Source: Silicimonas sp. (GTDB lineage: Bacteria; Pseudomonadota; Alphaproteobacteria; Rhodobacterales; Rhodobacteraceae). From it: a stretch of 41,627 bases of DNA. How positions within the stretch are numbered: position 1 is the stretch's first letter; each line of letters begins with the position of its first letter. The notes beneath the pieces were generated by a model, which was not told the DNA's origin, ran no database searches, and worked only from the letters and a program-made list of their open reading frames with translations. The position numbers and the translations under genes were made by a program. The stretch covers positions 1 through 41,627 of the forward strand of contig JAJEFO010000072.1 in NCBI GenBank assembly GCA_022820365.1, in the 5' to 3' direction. Of the stretch, positions 7,963 to 16,213 are shown one piece after another.

Positions 7963-8978
7963 TGACGCGCGCCGGACATGTAAGGCAAGGCATGTTCGAC
8001 GCCCTTGAAGACGTGCATGTCAACCTCGATTGCATCCGGATAGGGCGCAGCGAGCGCATATTCCACCGCCGCCGCCGCCTCGTCGCCAATTTCGCTGCCG
8101 ATTGCGGCCAGCTCTTCCTTAGTGGCGACGCCTTCGGACAGAAGCCACCTGCCAAAGTTGATGATCGGGTCGCGATCGGCCTTCCAGCGAGCCTCTTCCT
8201 CCTTCGAGCGGTAGTAGTCGCGATTGATGTCGCCCACATGATGCCCGTGATAGCGATATGTTTCGAGTTCGATGAAGAACGGGCCCTCGCCCCTGCGGCA
8301 ACGTTCGGCCAGTTCCGTGGCGCACTTGTTGACAGCCAGCACGTCCTGGCCGTCGACTTGATGCGCCTCGATCGCGAATGCCTCCGCCCGCGCGGTCAGC
8401 GAGCCGGCCACAACCTCGTCCGTCGGCGTGTATTCGGAATACCCGTTGTTTTCGCAAGCATAGATGACGGGCAGTTTCCAAAGCGCCGCCATGTTCATGA
8501 CCTCGTACCAGAGACCCTGGGCGGTCGCACCGTCACCGAAGAAGCAGACCGTCACGTAGTTCCTGCCCAATCGCTTGGCGGAAAGAGCCGCGCCGGTGGC
8601 AATTCCAGCCGAACCGCCGACGATGGCGTTGGCGCCCAGGTTGCCATGGGCCTGGTCGGCAATATGCATCGAGCCGCCCTTGCCTCGGCAATAGCCCTCT
8701 TCCTTGCCCAGAAGTTCGCAGAACATCAGCTTGAGTTCGGCGCCCTTGGCCAGGCAATGCCCGTGGCCGCGATGTGTCGAGGTGATGCGGTCTTCGTCCG
8801 TCAACGCCTCGCAAATTCCCACCGCCACCGCCTCCTGACCCGAGTACATATGGGTCAACCCTGGCATCTTGGCATTGAGGTACAACTGGTTGGCGTTGTC
8901 CTCAAACGCCCGGATTCGCACCATTTGACGGTACATCCGAAGGTAGGCCTCGGCATTTGCCTTCTTGTCGCGTGGCAT
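7959..8978 (-). CDS. 2-oxoacid dehydrogenase E1 alpha subunit (pyruvate/acetoin dehydrogenase type)
   Basis: A 339-residue thiamine-diphosphate-binding subunit. SGQEAVAVG (46-54) and HRGHGHCLAKGA (69-80) are family signatures. The diphosphate/Mg motif runs from GDGATAQG (148-155) to ENN (176-178). ATG 8978 is chosen because GAGGGA lies seven bases upstream; an in-frame ATG at 9005 lacks a ribosome site. It is 40 bases downstream of the M24 gene and overlaps E1beta by four bases. Its position late in the Liv1 operon suggests it handles a 2-oxoacid formed from the imported compound. Confidence 0.93.
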   Translation of the reverse strand: MPRDKKANAEAYLRMYRQMVRIRAFEDNANQLYLNAKMPGLTHMYSGQEAVAVGICEALTDEDRITSTHRGHGHCLAKGAELKLMFCELLGKEEGYCRGKGGSMHIADQAHGNLGANAIVGGSAGIATGAALSAKRLGRNYVTVCFFGDGATAQGLWYEVMNMAALWKLPVIYACENNGYSEYTPTDEVVAGSLTARAEAFAIEAHQVDGQDVLAVNKCATELAERCRRGEGPFFIELETYRYHGHHVGDINRDYYRSKEEEARWKADRDPIINFGRWLLSEGVATKEELAAIGSEIGDEAAAAVEYALAAPYPDAIEVDMHVFKGVEHALPYMSGARQ

Positions 8979-9018
8979 TGTCGAATCCCTCAAATTCCGG
9001 GCCATGGATCCAGAGCGA

Positions 9019-10326
9019 TCAATAACGATTGGAAATCGGCAGTTCTTCAGCCGGGAAGAGCGAGATCACCTCGCAGCCAGTGTCCGTGACAACGACCTCC
9101 TCCTCGATCCGGGCTGCGGAAAAACCGTCTGCCGCGGGACAGTAGGTCTCCAGCGCGAACACCATGCCGGTCTGGATTTCCATCGGATTGTCCAGGCTGA
9201 CGGCGCGGGAAATGATCGGGCGCTCGTGCAGCGCAAGACCCAACCCGTGACCGAACTGCAGGCCGAACGCCGAGAGCTCGTCGGGAAAGCCGTAGTCCTG
9301 CGCCGCCGGCCAGAGCATCGCCACCTTGTCAGTAGTCACGCCCGGCTTGATCGCGTCGATCGCAAGATCGAGCCATTCGCGTGCCTTCTCGTAGGCGTCG
9401 TGCTGCACCGGTGTCGCCCGGCCGATGTTGAACGTCCGGTAGTAGCAGGTCCGGTATCCCTGGTAGGCCTGCAGGATGTCAAAGAACGCCTGGTCGCCTG
9501 GGCGGAAATACCGGTCGGTGAAGTTGTGCGGGTGCGGGTTGCAGCGTTCGCCGCTGATCGCGTTGATCGCCTCGACATCGTCCGAGCCCATCTCGTAGAG
9601 CATCTTGTTGGACAGTGCCACGATGTCGTTTTCGCGAACACCCGGTTTCAGCTCCTCGTAGATCATGTGGTAAACGCCATCGACCATGCTGGCGGCTTGC
9701 GTCAATAGCTGGATCTCGTCCCAGTTCTTGATTTCGCGCGCACTCAGCATGACTTGCTGGCCGTCGACAATCTTGAGTCCGGCTTCCTGCAGCGCGTGAA
9801 ACATCGCCGTTTCGGCATAGTCGACGCCAACCGGCATGTCGGCCATGCCGGCATCGCGGATGAGGCCGGCGATTTCCTCGGCATAGTGCTTCATCAGCCC
9901 GAATGACGGCGGAATGGTCCCGCGCATGCCGACTACGCCCGCGCGACAATGGTCCGGCTCGAGCCAGTCGGAGTACTTTCGATGGTGCACCGCGGCAGAA
10001 CCGAAGTCCCAGACATAGGGCGAATCGTCGCCGGTCAGTAGCGCGAAGCGGCACATCTTGTCTCGTTCCCATTCGCCGATCTTGGTGCCCGATACGTAGC
10101 GTATGTTGTTGACGTCAAAGAGCAGGAGCGTGCCGCATTCGGATGCCTTCAGCGCCTCGCGGGTTCGGCTCAGGCGGTATCGGCGCAGGCGATCGTGATC
10201 GACGCGGCGCTCGAAATCGACAGACGTGTGGCCCCAGGCCGGCAAGCGACCCTCCCAGTTCCAGTTCGGTTGCAGATCCTGGGGAGACAGGACGTTGGGC
10301 GTCAGTGCTGTGCTGTGTACGTTCAT
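9019..10326 (-). CDS. M24-family creatinase-fold protein, Xaa-Pro peptidase/DddP-like, one metal ligand replaced
   Basis: A 435-residue pita-bread-fold protein with a creatinase-type N-terminal domain (RYRLSRTREALKASECGTLL) and a C-terminal M24 domain. By alignment to PepP the metal ligands are Asp283, His360 (FGHGLGLALHERP), Glu393 and Glu408 (RIEEE). The second Asp is replaced by Cys294 (GYRTCYYRTF). The gene starts at ATG 10326 with AGAGGA upstream. M24 folds include peptidases, creatinase, ectoine hydrolase and the DMSP lyase DddP. This one keeps the fold and most ligands but cannot be assigned a reaction. Its operon mates (Liv importer, C-C hydrolase, 2-oxoacid dehydrogenase) suggest C-N or C-S bond cleavage of a small molecule rather than peptide digestion. 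Confidence 0.85.
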   Translation of the reverse strand: MNVHSTALTPNVLSPQDLQPNWNWEGRLPAWGHTSVDFERRVDHDRLRRYRLSRTREALKASECGTLLLFDVNNIRYVSGTKIGEWERDKMCRFALLTGDDSPYVWDFGSAAVHHRKYSDWLEPDHCRAGVVGMRGTIPPSFGLMKHYAEEIAGLIRDAGMADMPVGVDYAETAMFHALQEAGLKIVDGQQVMLSAREIKNWDEIQLLTQAASMVDGVYHMIYEELKPGVRENDIVALSNKMLYEMGSDDVEAINAISGERCNPHPHNFTDRYFRPGDQAFFDILQAYQGYRTCYYRTFNIGRATPVQHDAYEKAREWLDLAIDAIKPGVTTDKVAMLWPAAQDYGFPDELSAFGLQFGHGLGLALHERPIISRAVSLDNPMEIQTGMVFALETYCPAADGFSAARIEEEVVVTDTGCEVISLFPAEELPISNRY

Positions 10327-10456
10327 GTCAGAATCCTCTCTTGAGGCGACCCCTGCGGACCGCTTGCGTTTTGGTTTTCTGCTGGCGCCAACCTATCGCA
10401 AACACCAGCCTGGCTCTGCACGATTCTCATCCACTCCGGACATTCTTCGACCTCTT

Positions 10457-11536
10457 TCAGGCATGCAGTTGCCCCGCCATCCAGTCCGCTGATGACGGGC
10501 GATACCTGTAGGGGCGATTGTTGACCACATGCGTGCCATCCTCGACCATGTTCAGCACCACGGGACCGGACACCGCATCGGCCAGTCTTTCGGCATGATC
10601 CGGCGGGATCACCCGATCCAGAGCGCCGCCAACAATGTAAGTCGGGCACTCGATCCGATGCGCGACTTCAGCGAGACTCATCCGTCGTGCAATGTCTGCC
10701 GCCGCATGCTCGTCGGATGAATGGCTGCGGGCAATGAAGGCCGCACGAGTCAGATCGGGTGCATGCATGAAAGCTTCGGAAAAATCGAAGGGTCCGGTCA
10801 GAGAAATGCAGGCCCGCACACGCCTTTCGAAGGCCGCGGCACGGGGCGCATAGTAGCCACCAAGGCTGACTCCCCAGAGCCCGACACGCTCAGCGTCGAC
10901 ATCGGACCTCTCTTCAAGCCAGTCAATGACCGAAGAGACCGGCGTCTCGTAGTCAGGTCGAATTGGGAGCTCGTATTCAGCTTCGCCTTGTCCTGGACCA
11001 TCGAACGCCAGCGTTGCAATGCCCCTGTCGAGAAACACGGTCTCGTTCGTGCGCATCTCCTCCTTTGCGCTGTCGAGCCCCATGCACATGACGACGACGG
11101 CGGGTCTTTCCACGTCCTGCGGCTTGCGGAGGACACCGGCCAGCCGTGTACCCTCGTACGGGATCGCCACCCGCTCGCCGGGAGGGTCCATGTTCGGCAA
11201 AGCCCGGCCGTGGGACGCGATAGCAAGGTCGTGCGCTTCCCGCATCCAGTTCAGATCGTGAACGAAAAGAAACTTGCCGAAATGATAGCACATGGCAGCT
11301 GTGGCGAAATGTTCGCCTGCGCTGCGCAGCCGCCCTTCGGCTTCGGCCGCTGCCCCAAGGTCATCATGGACTTTCCCGCGCGCGACCCAAGCCGGACACC
11401 ATTCGTCCCAGTGCGAGATCGATCCGGTCACGTCCTGGAAATCGGCAAGCGGCACGCCGTTCGTCACCATCCGGTGCGACCAATGCGCCGCGGCTGCAAC
11501 GATGCGCGGATCCCTATCGTCACGGCCGTCGCTCAC
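10457..11536 (-). CDS. Alpha/beta hydrolase, FrsA/2,6-dihydroxypseudooxynicotine-hydrolase-like
   Basis: A 359-residue hydrolase with a helical N-terminal half (about 1-120) followed by the alpha/beta core. The elbow GVSLGG gives Ser224, with Asp307 (GGALDRVIPP) and His336 (EDGTHVVNN). MGLDSAKEE (152-160) is typical of the group. This architecture matches C-C bond hydrolases that cleave a diketone side chain from an aromatic ring, which is a family-level inference. The start is GTG at 11536, with GAGG four bases upstream and six bases after the YdcZ stop. A second gene with the same layout is at 29380-30525. The 130-base gap to the M24 gene shows no clear signal. Confidence 0.85.
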   Translation of the reverse strand: MSDGRDDRDPRIVAAAAHWSHRMVTNGVPLADFQDVTGSISHWDEWCPAWVARGKVHDDLGAAAEAEGRLRSAGEHFATAAMCYHFGKFLFVHDLNWMREAHDLAIASHGRALPNMDPPGERVAIPYEGTRLAGVLRKPQDVERPAVVVMCMGLDSAKEEMRTNETVFLDRGIATLAFDGPGQGEAEYELPIRPDYETPVSSVIDWLEERSDVDAERVGLWGVSLGGYYAPRAAAFERRVRACISLTGPFDFSEAFMHAPDLTRAAFIARSHSSDEHAAADIARRMSLAEVAHRIECPTYIVGGALDRVIPPDHAERLADAVSGPVVLNMVEDGTHVVNNRPYRYRPSSADWMAGQLHA

Positions 11537-11542
11537 GATGCC

Positions 11543-11989
11543 TCATCCCTTGCTCACAAGCACCGCCCCGGCCAGCACCAGGACAATGCCAAGGAGTCGC
11601 GACCAGGAAATCTCCCGCACGGCCAAGCCGAACGCGCCGTAGTGGTCGATGATGGTCGAGCCGACAAGCTGTCCGGCAACGATGCAAACGAAGAACACGA
11701 GGGCACCTGTCACCGGCGCGAGGGCCACGCCGGATCCGACGAAGACTGCGCCAACCACGCCGCCAAGGTAGGCCCACCAAGGCACGGCGGCGAGCGTCGC
11801 CGGGACGACGCGCCCTGCTCCCGACACCGCGAGCAAAAGAAGGCTGCAGAAAAACGCCACCAATATTGAAATGGACGTCGCGGCAAGGGCGCTGCCGACA
11901 TGTCGCGCAATGATCGCGTTCAGGGGCGGCTGGACGGTGATCATCGCGCCGACCGTTACGGCGGCCAGCATGAAGCCAAGCAATTGCAT
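11543..11989 (-). CDS. YdcZ/DUF606-type small membrane transporter
   Basis: A 148-residue, very hydrophobic protein with about five transmembrane segments; it begins MQLLGFMLAAVTVGAMITVQ, then has PPLNAIIARHVGSALAAT. This matches the DMT_YdcZ family, single half-units of the drug/metabolite transporter superfamily that often act as pairs or dimers. The ATG at 11989 is one base past the GST stop, so it is coupled to it. The frame upstream is not homologous. In this operon it may export a toxic intermediate or take up a metabolite. The family is fairly sure; direction and substrate are unknown. Confidence 0.8.
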   Translation of the reverse strand: MQLLGFMLAAVTVGAMITVQPPLNAIIARHVGSALAATSISILVAFFCSLLLLAVSGAGRVVPATLAAVPWWAYLGGVVGAVFVGSGVALAPVTGALVFFVCIVAGQLVGSTIIDHYGAFGLAVREISWSRLLGIVLVLAGAVLVSKG

Positions 11990-11990
11990 C

Positions 11991-12776
11991 CTACGCGACC
12001 TTCTCGGCCTTCGAGCGGGCAAGCTCGGCCAAATGCGGGTACTTTTCGGTGAGCAGCGAGCCGTGATAGTACGTCTTGCCGAACGGCTCTGTGCCCTTGA
12101 TCCGGTCCAGCCACGCCGCAACGGCTGGAATGTCGTCCCAGCTCGACCCGAGATTGATGTCATCCATTCTGACGATCACCGCCATGATGGCGATGTCCGC
12201 CAAGCTGATCCGATCACCCATGATCCAAGGCCCGCTGCTTCCATCCAGCCACTGTCCCAGCCGCTCCACTCCTCGTCGAAGCCGCCCAAGTGCCTCGTCC
12301 ATGTCCGCTTCCGGAAAACCGGTCCTCCCCATGCGCATCAGGAACTCGCGGCGCAACGGCTTGCTGTCGCACAGCGCCTGGAACTCATCGTCCGACATCG
12401 ATTGGAAATGCGGCAGGAATGCCAGATTGTACGACGGCACACGCACTGCGGGCGTCGGAACTTCGTCGACAAAGCGCATCATGGCTCGAAGCCGCGCAAC
12501 GTCCTTGGGATCCCCGGGACGCATCGGTGCAACATCCGGAAAGACGTCTTCAAGGTATTCGAGGATCACCGTGCTGTCGATCACTGGGACGCCGTCGTGA
12601 ACCAGTGCGGGCACCACGCCATTGGGATTTATCGCGAGATACTCCGGCTGCAGCTGATCGCCCGAGAACAGATCGAGCTTGCGTTCTTCAAACGCCAATG
12701 CCTTCGCGTGCAAGGCATACCTTACCCGTTGGCTGCAGGTCGATTGGGGTGCGTTGTAAAGGATGAAGCTGGCCAT
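11991..12776 (-). CDS. Glutathione S-transferase family protein
   Basis: A 261-residue cytosolic GST. The thioredoxin-like N-terminal domain starts FILYNAPQSTCSQRVRYALH, with Ser12/Cys14/Ser15 as candidate glutathione-activating residues. NPNGVVPALV carries the cis-Pro (56) and DST (67-69) is the gamma-glutamyl site. An all-helical C-terminal domain starts near residue 90, and ADIAIMAVIVRMDD is the usual N-capping region. It is coupled to livM on one side and to the YdcZ gene on the other. GSTs in catabolic operons act as dehalogenases, ether-cleaving enzymes, isomerases or detoxifiers. Which applies here is not visible. Confidence 0.9.
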   Translation of the reverse strand: MASFILYNAPQSTCSQRVRYALHAKALAFEERKLDLFSGDQLQPEYLAINPNGVVPALVHDGVPVIDSTVILEYLEDVFPDVAPMRPGDPKDVARLRAMMRFVDEVPTPAVRVPSYNLAFLPHFQSMSDDEFQALCDSKPLRREFLMRMGRTGFPEADMDEALGRLRRGVERLGQWLDGSSGPWIMGDRISLADIAIMAVIVRMDDINLGSSWDDIPAVAAWLDRIKGTEPFGKTYYHGSLLTEKYPHLAELARSKAEKVA

Positions 12777-12777
12777 T

Positions 12778-13809
12778 TCAGTCCCAGTTCAATATTCGAG
12801 GAAGCTTCCGATGCCTTGCGAGCGTGCCGACGATGCCGAGCGGAAAGAACATCAGGCAGAGCATCATGATCAGGCCGGTGGCCAAGATGTTGATTTCGGA
12901 AGCACCAAGGGTTGCCACAAAGAACTCGTTGAAGGCAACGATCAGCACCGAGCCAATCACCGGGCCCGCGATGGTCCCTTTCCCACCCAGGATGCACATC
13001 AGAACCATGTTCACGCTGACAAGAATGATCAGGAAAATGTTCGGCCGAATATAGGTGAGATATTCGCCCCAGACTGCGCCCGCCATGCCCACGAAAAAGG
13101 CCGAGATCGCGAAGGCCATGACCTTGTAGAACCGCGTGTTGATGCCAGCGCTTTCGCTCTTGATTTCGTCTTTTGAGATCGCCCTCAGTCCCAGTCCGAA
13201 CTTCGAGTGCTTGATCCGGTACGAGGCCCAGACCGCGAAGGCCGCCATCACGATGAATGCATAGTAGTAGGGCAGCTTCGCCCATTCCACCGGCAGGCTG
13301 TTTGCCTTCAGCGCCACACCGGCAGCACCGCCCACGAACTCCCAGTTTTCAAAGAATATTCGGAAGATCATGACCAGTGCCAGGGAAGAGATGATGAATG
13401 ACGGCCCCCGTACGCGGAGCGTGATCAGGCCGATGAGATAACCCAGTGCGCCGGCGACCAGCCCAGCAACCGGCGCGAGGATGATTGTGGATATCTCAAG
13501 CCGGGCAAAGGCCATACCCGCGAAGTAACCGCCAACCGCAAAGAACACGTTGTGGCCCAGCGAGATGTAGCCAGTGAACCCGCCAAGGACGTTCCAGCCC
13601 GAGGCCATCACCACGTAGGAAGCCGTGAACAGGACCAAGTGAATCAGGTAGTTGTAGTTGCCGACAAACTGCAGCGCAGGCAGTGCCAGCAGGGCCGCCA
13701 TGATGGCTATCGGAAACCACACGGCACGGGTCTTGTCCGCCGCCTGCGCCAGCGATTCGTTGTACGCGCGGCGTTGTTCGAGGATATCGTCGGTGTCAAT
13801 GGTCGGCAT
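12778..13809 (-). CDS. livM: Liv-type ABC importer permease, LivM (importer 1)
   Basis: A 343-residue inner-membrane permease of the HAAT family. After a polar N-terminal stretch of about 45 residues there are about nine membrane segments. Signature stretches are GWNVLGGFTGYISLGHNVFFA and, near the end, MVLMCILGGKGTIAGPVIG. The ATG at 13809 shares one base with the livH stop. The extended polar N-terminus (residues 4-40) is longer than usual. With livH it forms the pore for the ligand delivered by the 16214-17482 binding protein. Confidence 0.93.
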   Translation of the reverse strand: MPTIDTDDILEQRRAYNESLAQAADKTRAVWFPIAIMAALLALPALQFVGNYNYLIHLVLFTASYVVMASGWNVLGGFTGYISLGHNVFFAVGGYFAGMAFARLEISTIILAPVAGLVAGALGYLIGLITLRVRGPSFIISSLALVMIFRIFFENWEFVGGAAGVALKANSLPVEWAKLPYYYAFIVMAAFAVWASYRIKHSKFGLGLRAISKDEIKSESAGINTRFYKVMAFAISAFFVGMAGAVWGEYLTYIRPNIFLIILVSVNMVLMCILGGKGTIAGPVIGSVLIVAFNEFFVATLGASEINILATGLIMMLCLMFFPLGIVGTLARHRKLPRILNWD

Positions 13810-14693
13810 CAGGCAAGCTCCGGCTTCTCGCCAAAGAGGCCCTGTGGTCGCACCAGGAGCACGACGAATAGTGCAACGAAGAAGGTCAAGGTCGACCAGG
13901 TCGCGCCGAAGAAGAAGCCGACATAGGCCGCGATCACCGACAGAATGAAGGCCGCCAGCACGGTTCCGAGGATCGAGCCCATGCCACCCAGGACAACAAG
14001 GGACATCAGGATCGCGATCCACTCCCAATGCTTGGCCGGGAAGAAGGAGAAGACGAAGCTGACGAGCGCTCCGGCCGCCCCGGCAAGCCCGATGCCGATG
14101 GCAAAGCTGACGAGGCCGACGAGGTTGACGTTGACGCCGAGAAGCTCGGCTGCATCGCGGTTTTGGGTCGTCGCGCGGATCGCATTGCCGAATGCCGAGT
14201 ATTTCAGGAAGAGCGCAAGCGCTGAGATGATCGTGAGGGACACGATCCCGGAGTAGAGCTGGCCCTTGGGTATGAAGACGCTGCCGATGAAGAAGGCATC
14301 CGTTGCATAGTCAGGAGAGGTGACACGCTGCGTGTTGGTGAATGCCGTGCCAAGCGCCCCTTCAACGACCATCGCCAGGGCAAAGGTCAGGAGTACCGTC
14401 ATCTCCGAATACTTTGCCGATCGCGCCTCGCGCTCGAACACGAGCTTGTACAGCAACACACCTGTCGCCGCCAGGATGACCAGCGCGACCGGCAAGGTGA
14501 TCATGGGATCCACGCCGCCAAGCCGAAACGCCCAGTAAGCAATGTAGGCCCCGACCATGACGAGCGACGGGTGCGCGAGGTTCACGATCCGCATGACTCC
14601 GAAGACCAGCGAAAGCCCTGACCCCATCAGCGCGTAGACTCCGCCAAGGGCAAGGCCCAGCACCAGAATCTGAACCATGTCCGCCATGATCAT
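13809..14693 (-). CDS. livH: Liv-type ABC importer permease, LivH (importer 1)
   Basis: A 294-residue HAAT permease with typical segments GLALGGVYALMGSGLSLVFG, MRIVNLAHPSLVMVGAYIAY and, at the end, VLGGMGSILGTVL. The ATG at 14693 overlaps the livF stop (ATGA) and has AGAAGG upstream; ATG 14687 is a weaker alternative. It ends with RPQGLFGEKPELA, the usual LivH-type terminus. It is the partner of LivM. Confidence 0.94.
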   Translation of the reverse strand: MIMADMVQILVLGLALGGVYALMGSGLSLVFGVMRIVNLAHPSLVMVGAYIAYWAFRLGGVDPMITLPVALVILAATGVLLYKLVFEREARSAKYSEMTVLLTFALAMVVEGALGTAFTNTQRVTSPDYATDAFFIGSVFIPKGQLYSGIVSLTIISALALFLKYSAFGNAIRATTQNRDAAELLGVNVNLVGLVSFAIGIGLAGAAGALVSFVFSFFPAKHWEWIAILMSLVVLGGMGSILGTVLAAFILSVIAAYVGFFFGATWSTLTFFVALFVVLLVRPQGLFGEKPELA

Positions 14694-15418
14694 GCCGCCT
14701 TCTTGCCGCCGAGGTAGAGTTCCTGGATTCTCGGATCATTGAGGATTTCCTTTCCGGGCCCTTCAAAGAGCGTCCGCCCCAGATCAAGCACGACACCCCA
14801 GTCCGCATGCTTGAGCCCCATCAGCGCGTTCTGCTCCACGAGCAGGATCGTGATCCCCTCTTCAGTCATGACGCGCATGATGTCGAATATCTCGGCCACG
14901 ATCTTTGGCGCGAGACCCAGCGACGGCTCGTCCAGCATTACGACTTCTGGCTTGAGGATCATTGTCCGTGCCATGGAAAGCGTCTGCTGCTGGCCTCCGG
15001 AAAGAGTGCCCGCCTGCTGGTCGCGACGTTCCTTCAGGATGAGAAACCGTTCCTCGATCTCGTCGATCCGGCGCTCAAGCTCGGACTTGTCGCGCATCGA
15101 GTAACCGCCCATGCGAAGGTTCTCCCGCACTGTCATCTTTGGGAACAATGCGCGCTCCTGCGGCACGAAACTGATGCCCTTGCGCAAGATCTGGTCGGGC
15201 CGGAGGCCCTTCACGCTCTCGCCCTTGAACGTGACGTCGCCCTCCCGAACCCTGATCATCCCCACGATGGCCTTCAGGAGAGTCGACTTGCCGGCACCGT
15301 TTGGACCGATGATGCAGTGCACCTTGCCTGACTCCACCTTGACCGACGCACCGTTCAGGATTGCCGGTCCGTCGCCGTAGCCGGCAACGACATTCGAAAC
15401 TTGAAGAAGGTCGTTCAT
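14690..15418 (-). CDS. livF: Liv-type ABC importer ATPase, LivF (importer 1)
   Basis: A 242-residue ATPase. It has Walker A GPNGAGKST near residue 38, signature LSGGQQQ, and Walker B VVMLDEPSLGLAP, the SLGLAP continuation being characteristic of LivF. The C-terminus is short, as usual. The ATG overlaps the livG stop by four bases. It works with LivG as a heterodimer on the cytoplasmic face of LivHM. Confidence 0.95.
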   Translation of the reverse strand: MNDLLQVSNVVAGYGDGPAILNGASVKVESGKVHCIIGPNGAGKSTLLKAIVGMIRVREGDVTFKGESVKGLRPDQILRKGISFVPQERALFPKMTVRENLRMGGYSMRDKSELERRIDEIEERFLILKERRDQQAGTLSGGQQQTLSMARTMILKPEVVMLDEPSLGLAPKIVAEIFDIMRVMTEEGITILLVEQNALMGLKHADWGVVLDLGRTLFEGPGKEILNDPRIQELYLGGKKAA

Positions 15419-16158
15419 GCGGCCTCCTCCTGCGCGCCGCCCAGATAGGCCTCAAGCACTGCCGGGTCGTCTCGAACCTCGCCGGGCGTACCACTGGCAA
15501 TCACGTTGCCCTGCGCCATGACCACGACGCGGTGGGACAGACGCATGATAAGGTCCATGTTGTGCTCGACGATCAGAACCGTCAGCCCGTTCCTGTTCAG
15601 CTCGCGGATATGGCCGATGATCTCCTCCAGGAGGGTCGGGTTCACGCCTCCCGCAGGTTCGTCAAGCAATATGATCTTCGGGTCGCTCATCAGGAGCGCC
15701 GCAAGATCCATGAGCTTCTTCTGTCCGTAGCTCAGGTTCGCGCCGTCCTCATGCGCCAACCGGGTAATCCCGAGAAAGTCCAGGATTCCCATGGCTTTTT
15801 CTATCTCCTCCGGACTCATCGCCGGCTTGAAGAAGTCTCGCCATCCGTTGATCCTTGACTGGCAAATGACGTTCTCAAGGACCGTCATGTCGGCAAGGTT
15901 GCGCGAGATCTGGAAGGTCCGACTGAGGCCACGCGCAGTGATCTTGTGCGGTCGCAGCTCGTCGATTCGCTCGCCGTCGAGCCAGACCTCGCCCCTGGTG
16001 GGCGTCATCGTCCTGCTGATGCAGTTGAACGCAGTCGTCTTGCCTGCCCCATTCGGGCCGATCAGGGCGGTGATGCTGCCTCTTTCGACGCTGAAAGAGC
16101 ATTCATCGACGGCCTTGATGCCGCCGAAATGCTTGCAGAGGTTGCGGACATCCAGCAT
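15415..16158 (-). CDS. livG: Liv-type ABC importer ATPase, LivG (importer 1)
   Basis: A 247-residue ATPase starting MLDVRNLCKHFGGIKAVDEC. Walker A is GPNGAGKTT, the signature is variant (LSYGQKK instead of LSGGQ, common in LivG) and Walker B is IILLDEPAGGVNP. The ATG at 16158 begins the domain; upstream frame extension runs antisense to the binding-protein gene and is rejected. It follows the binding-protein gene after 55 bases that contain a stem-loop. Confidence 0.95.
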   Translation of the reverse strand: MLDVRNLCKHFGGIKAVDECSFSVERGSITALIGPNGAGKTTAFNCISRTMTPTRGEVWLDGERIDELRPHKITARGLSRTFQISRNLADMTVLENVICQSRINGWRDFFKPAMSPEEIEKAMGILDFLGITRLAHEDGANLSYGQKKLMDLAALLMSDPKIILLDEPAGGVNPTLLEEIIGHIRELNRNGLTVLIVEHNMDLIMRLSHRVVVMAQGNVIASGTPGEVRDDPAVLEAYLGGAQEEAA

Positions 16159-16180
16159 GTGGCGCTTTCGACCAGGGAAT

Positions 16181-16205
16181 GGCCGGGCGCATCGAGCGCC
16201 CAGCC
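16181..16205 (-). terminator. Stem-loop between Liv1 binding protein and livG
   Basis: A perfect six-base-pair stem GGGCGC/GCGCCC (16185-16190/16196-16201) with a five-base loop, extended by GGC/GCC after a bulge. It starts within 10 bases of the binding-protein stop codon. With no T tract and a co-directional livG right behind, an mRNA-stabilising or attenuating role for the binding-protein message is more likely than full termination. Confidence 0.55.
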
Positions 16206-16213
16206 ACACGTAG

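Noticed and set aside
9019-10326. DMSP lyase DddP
   Set aside because: The fold and the N-terminal pattern resemble DddP, but the metal-site stretch differs (FDILQ...GYRTCYYRT instead of the DddP Asp-rich pattern) and no DMSP genes are nearby.
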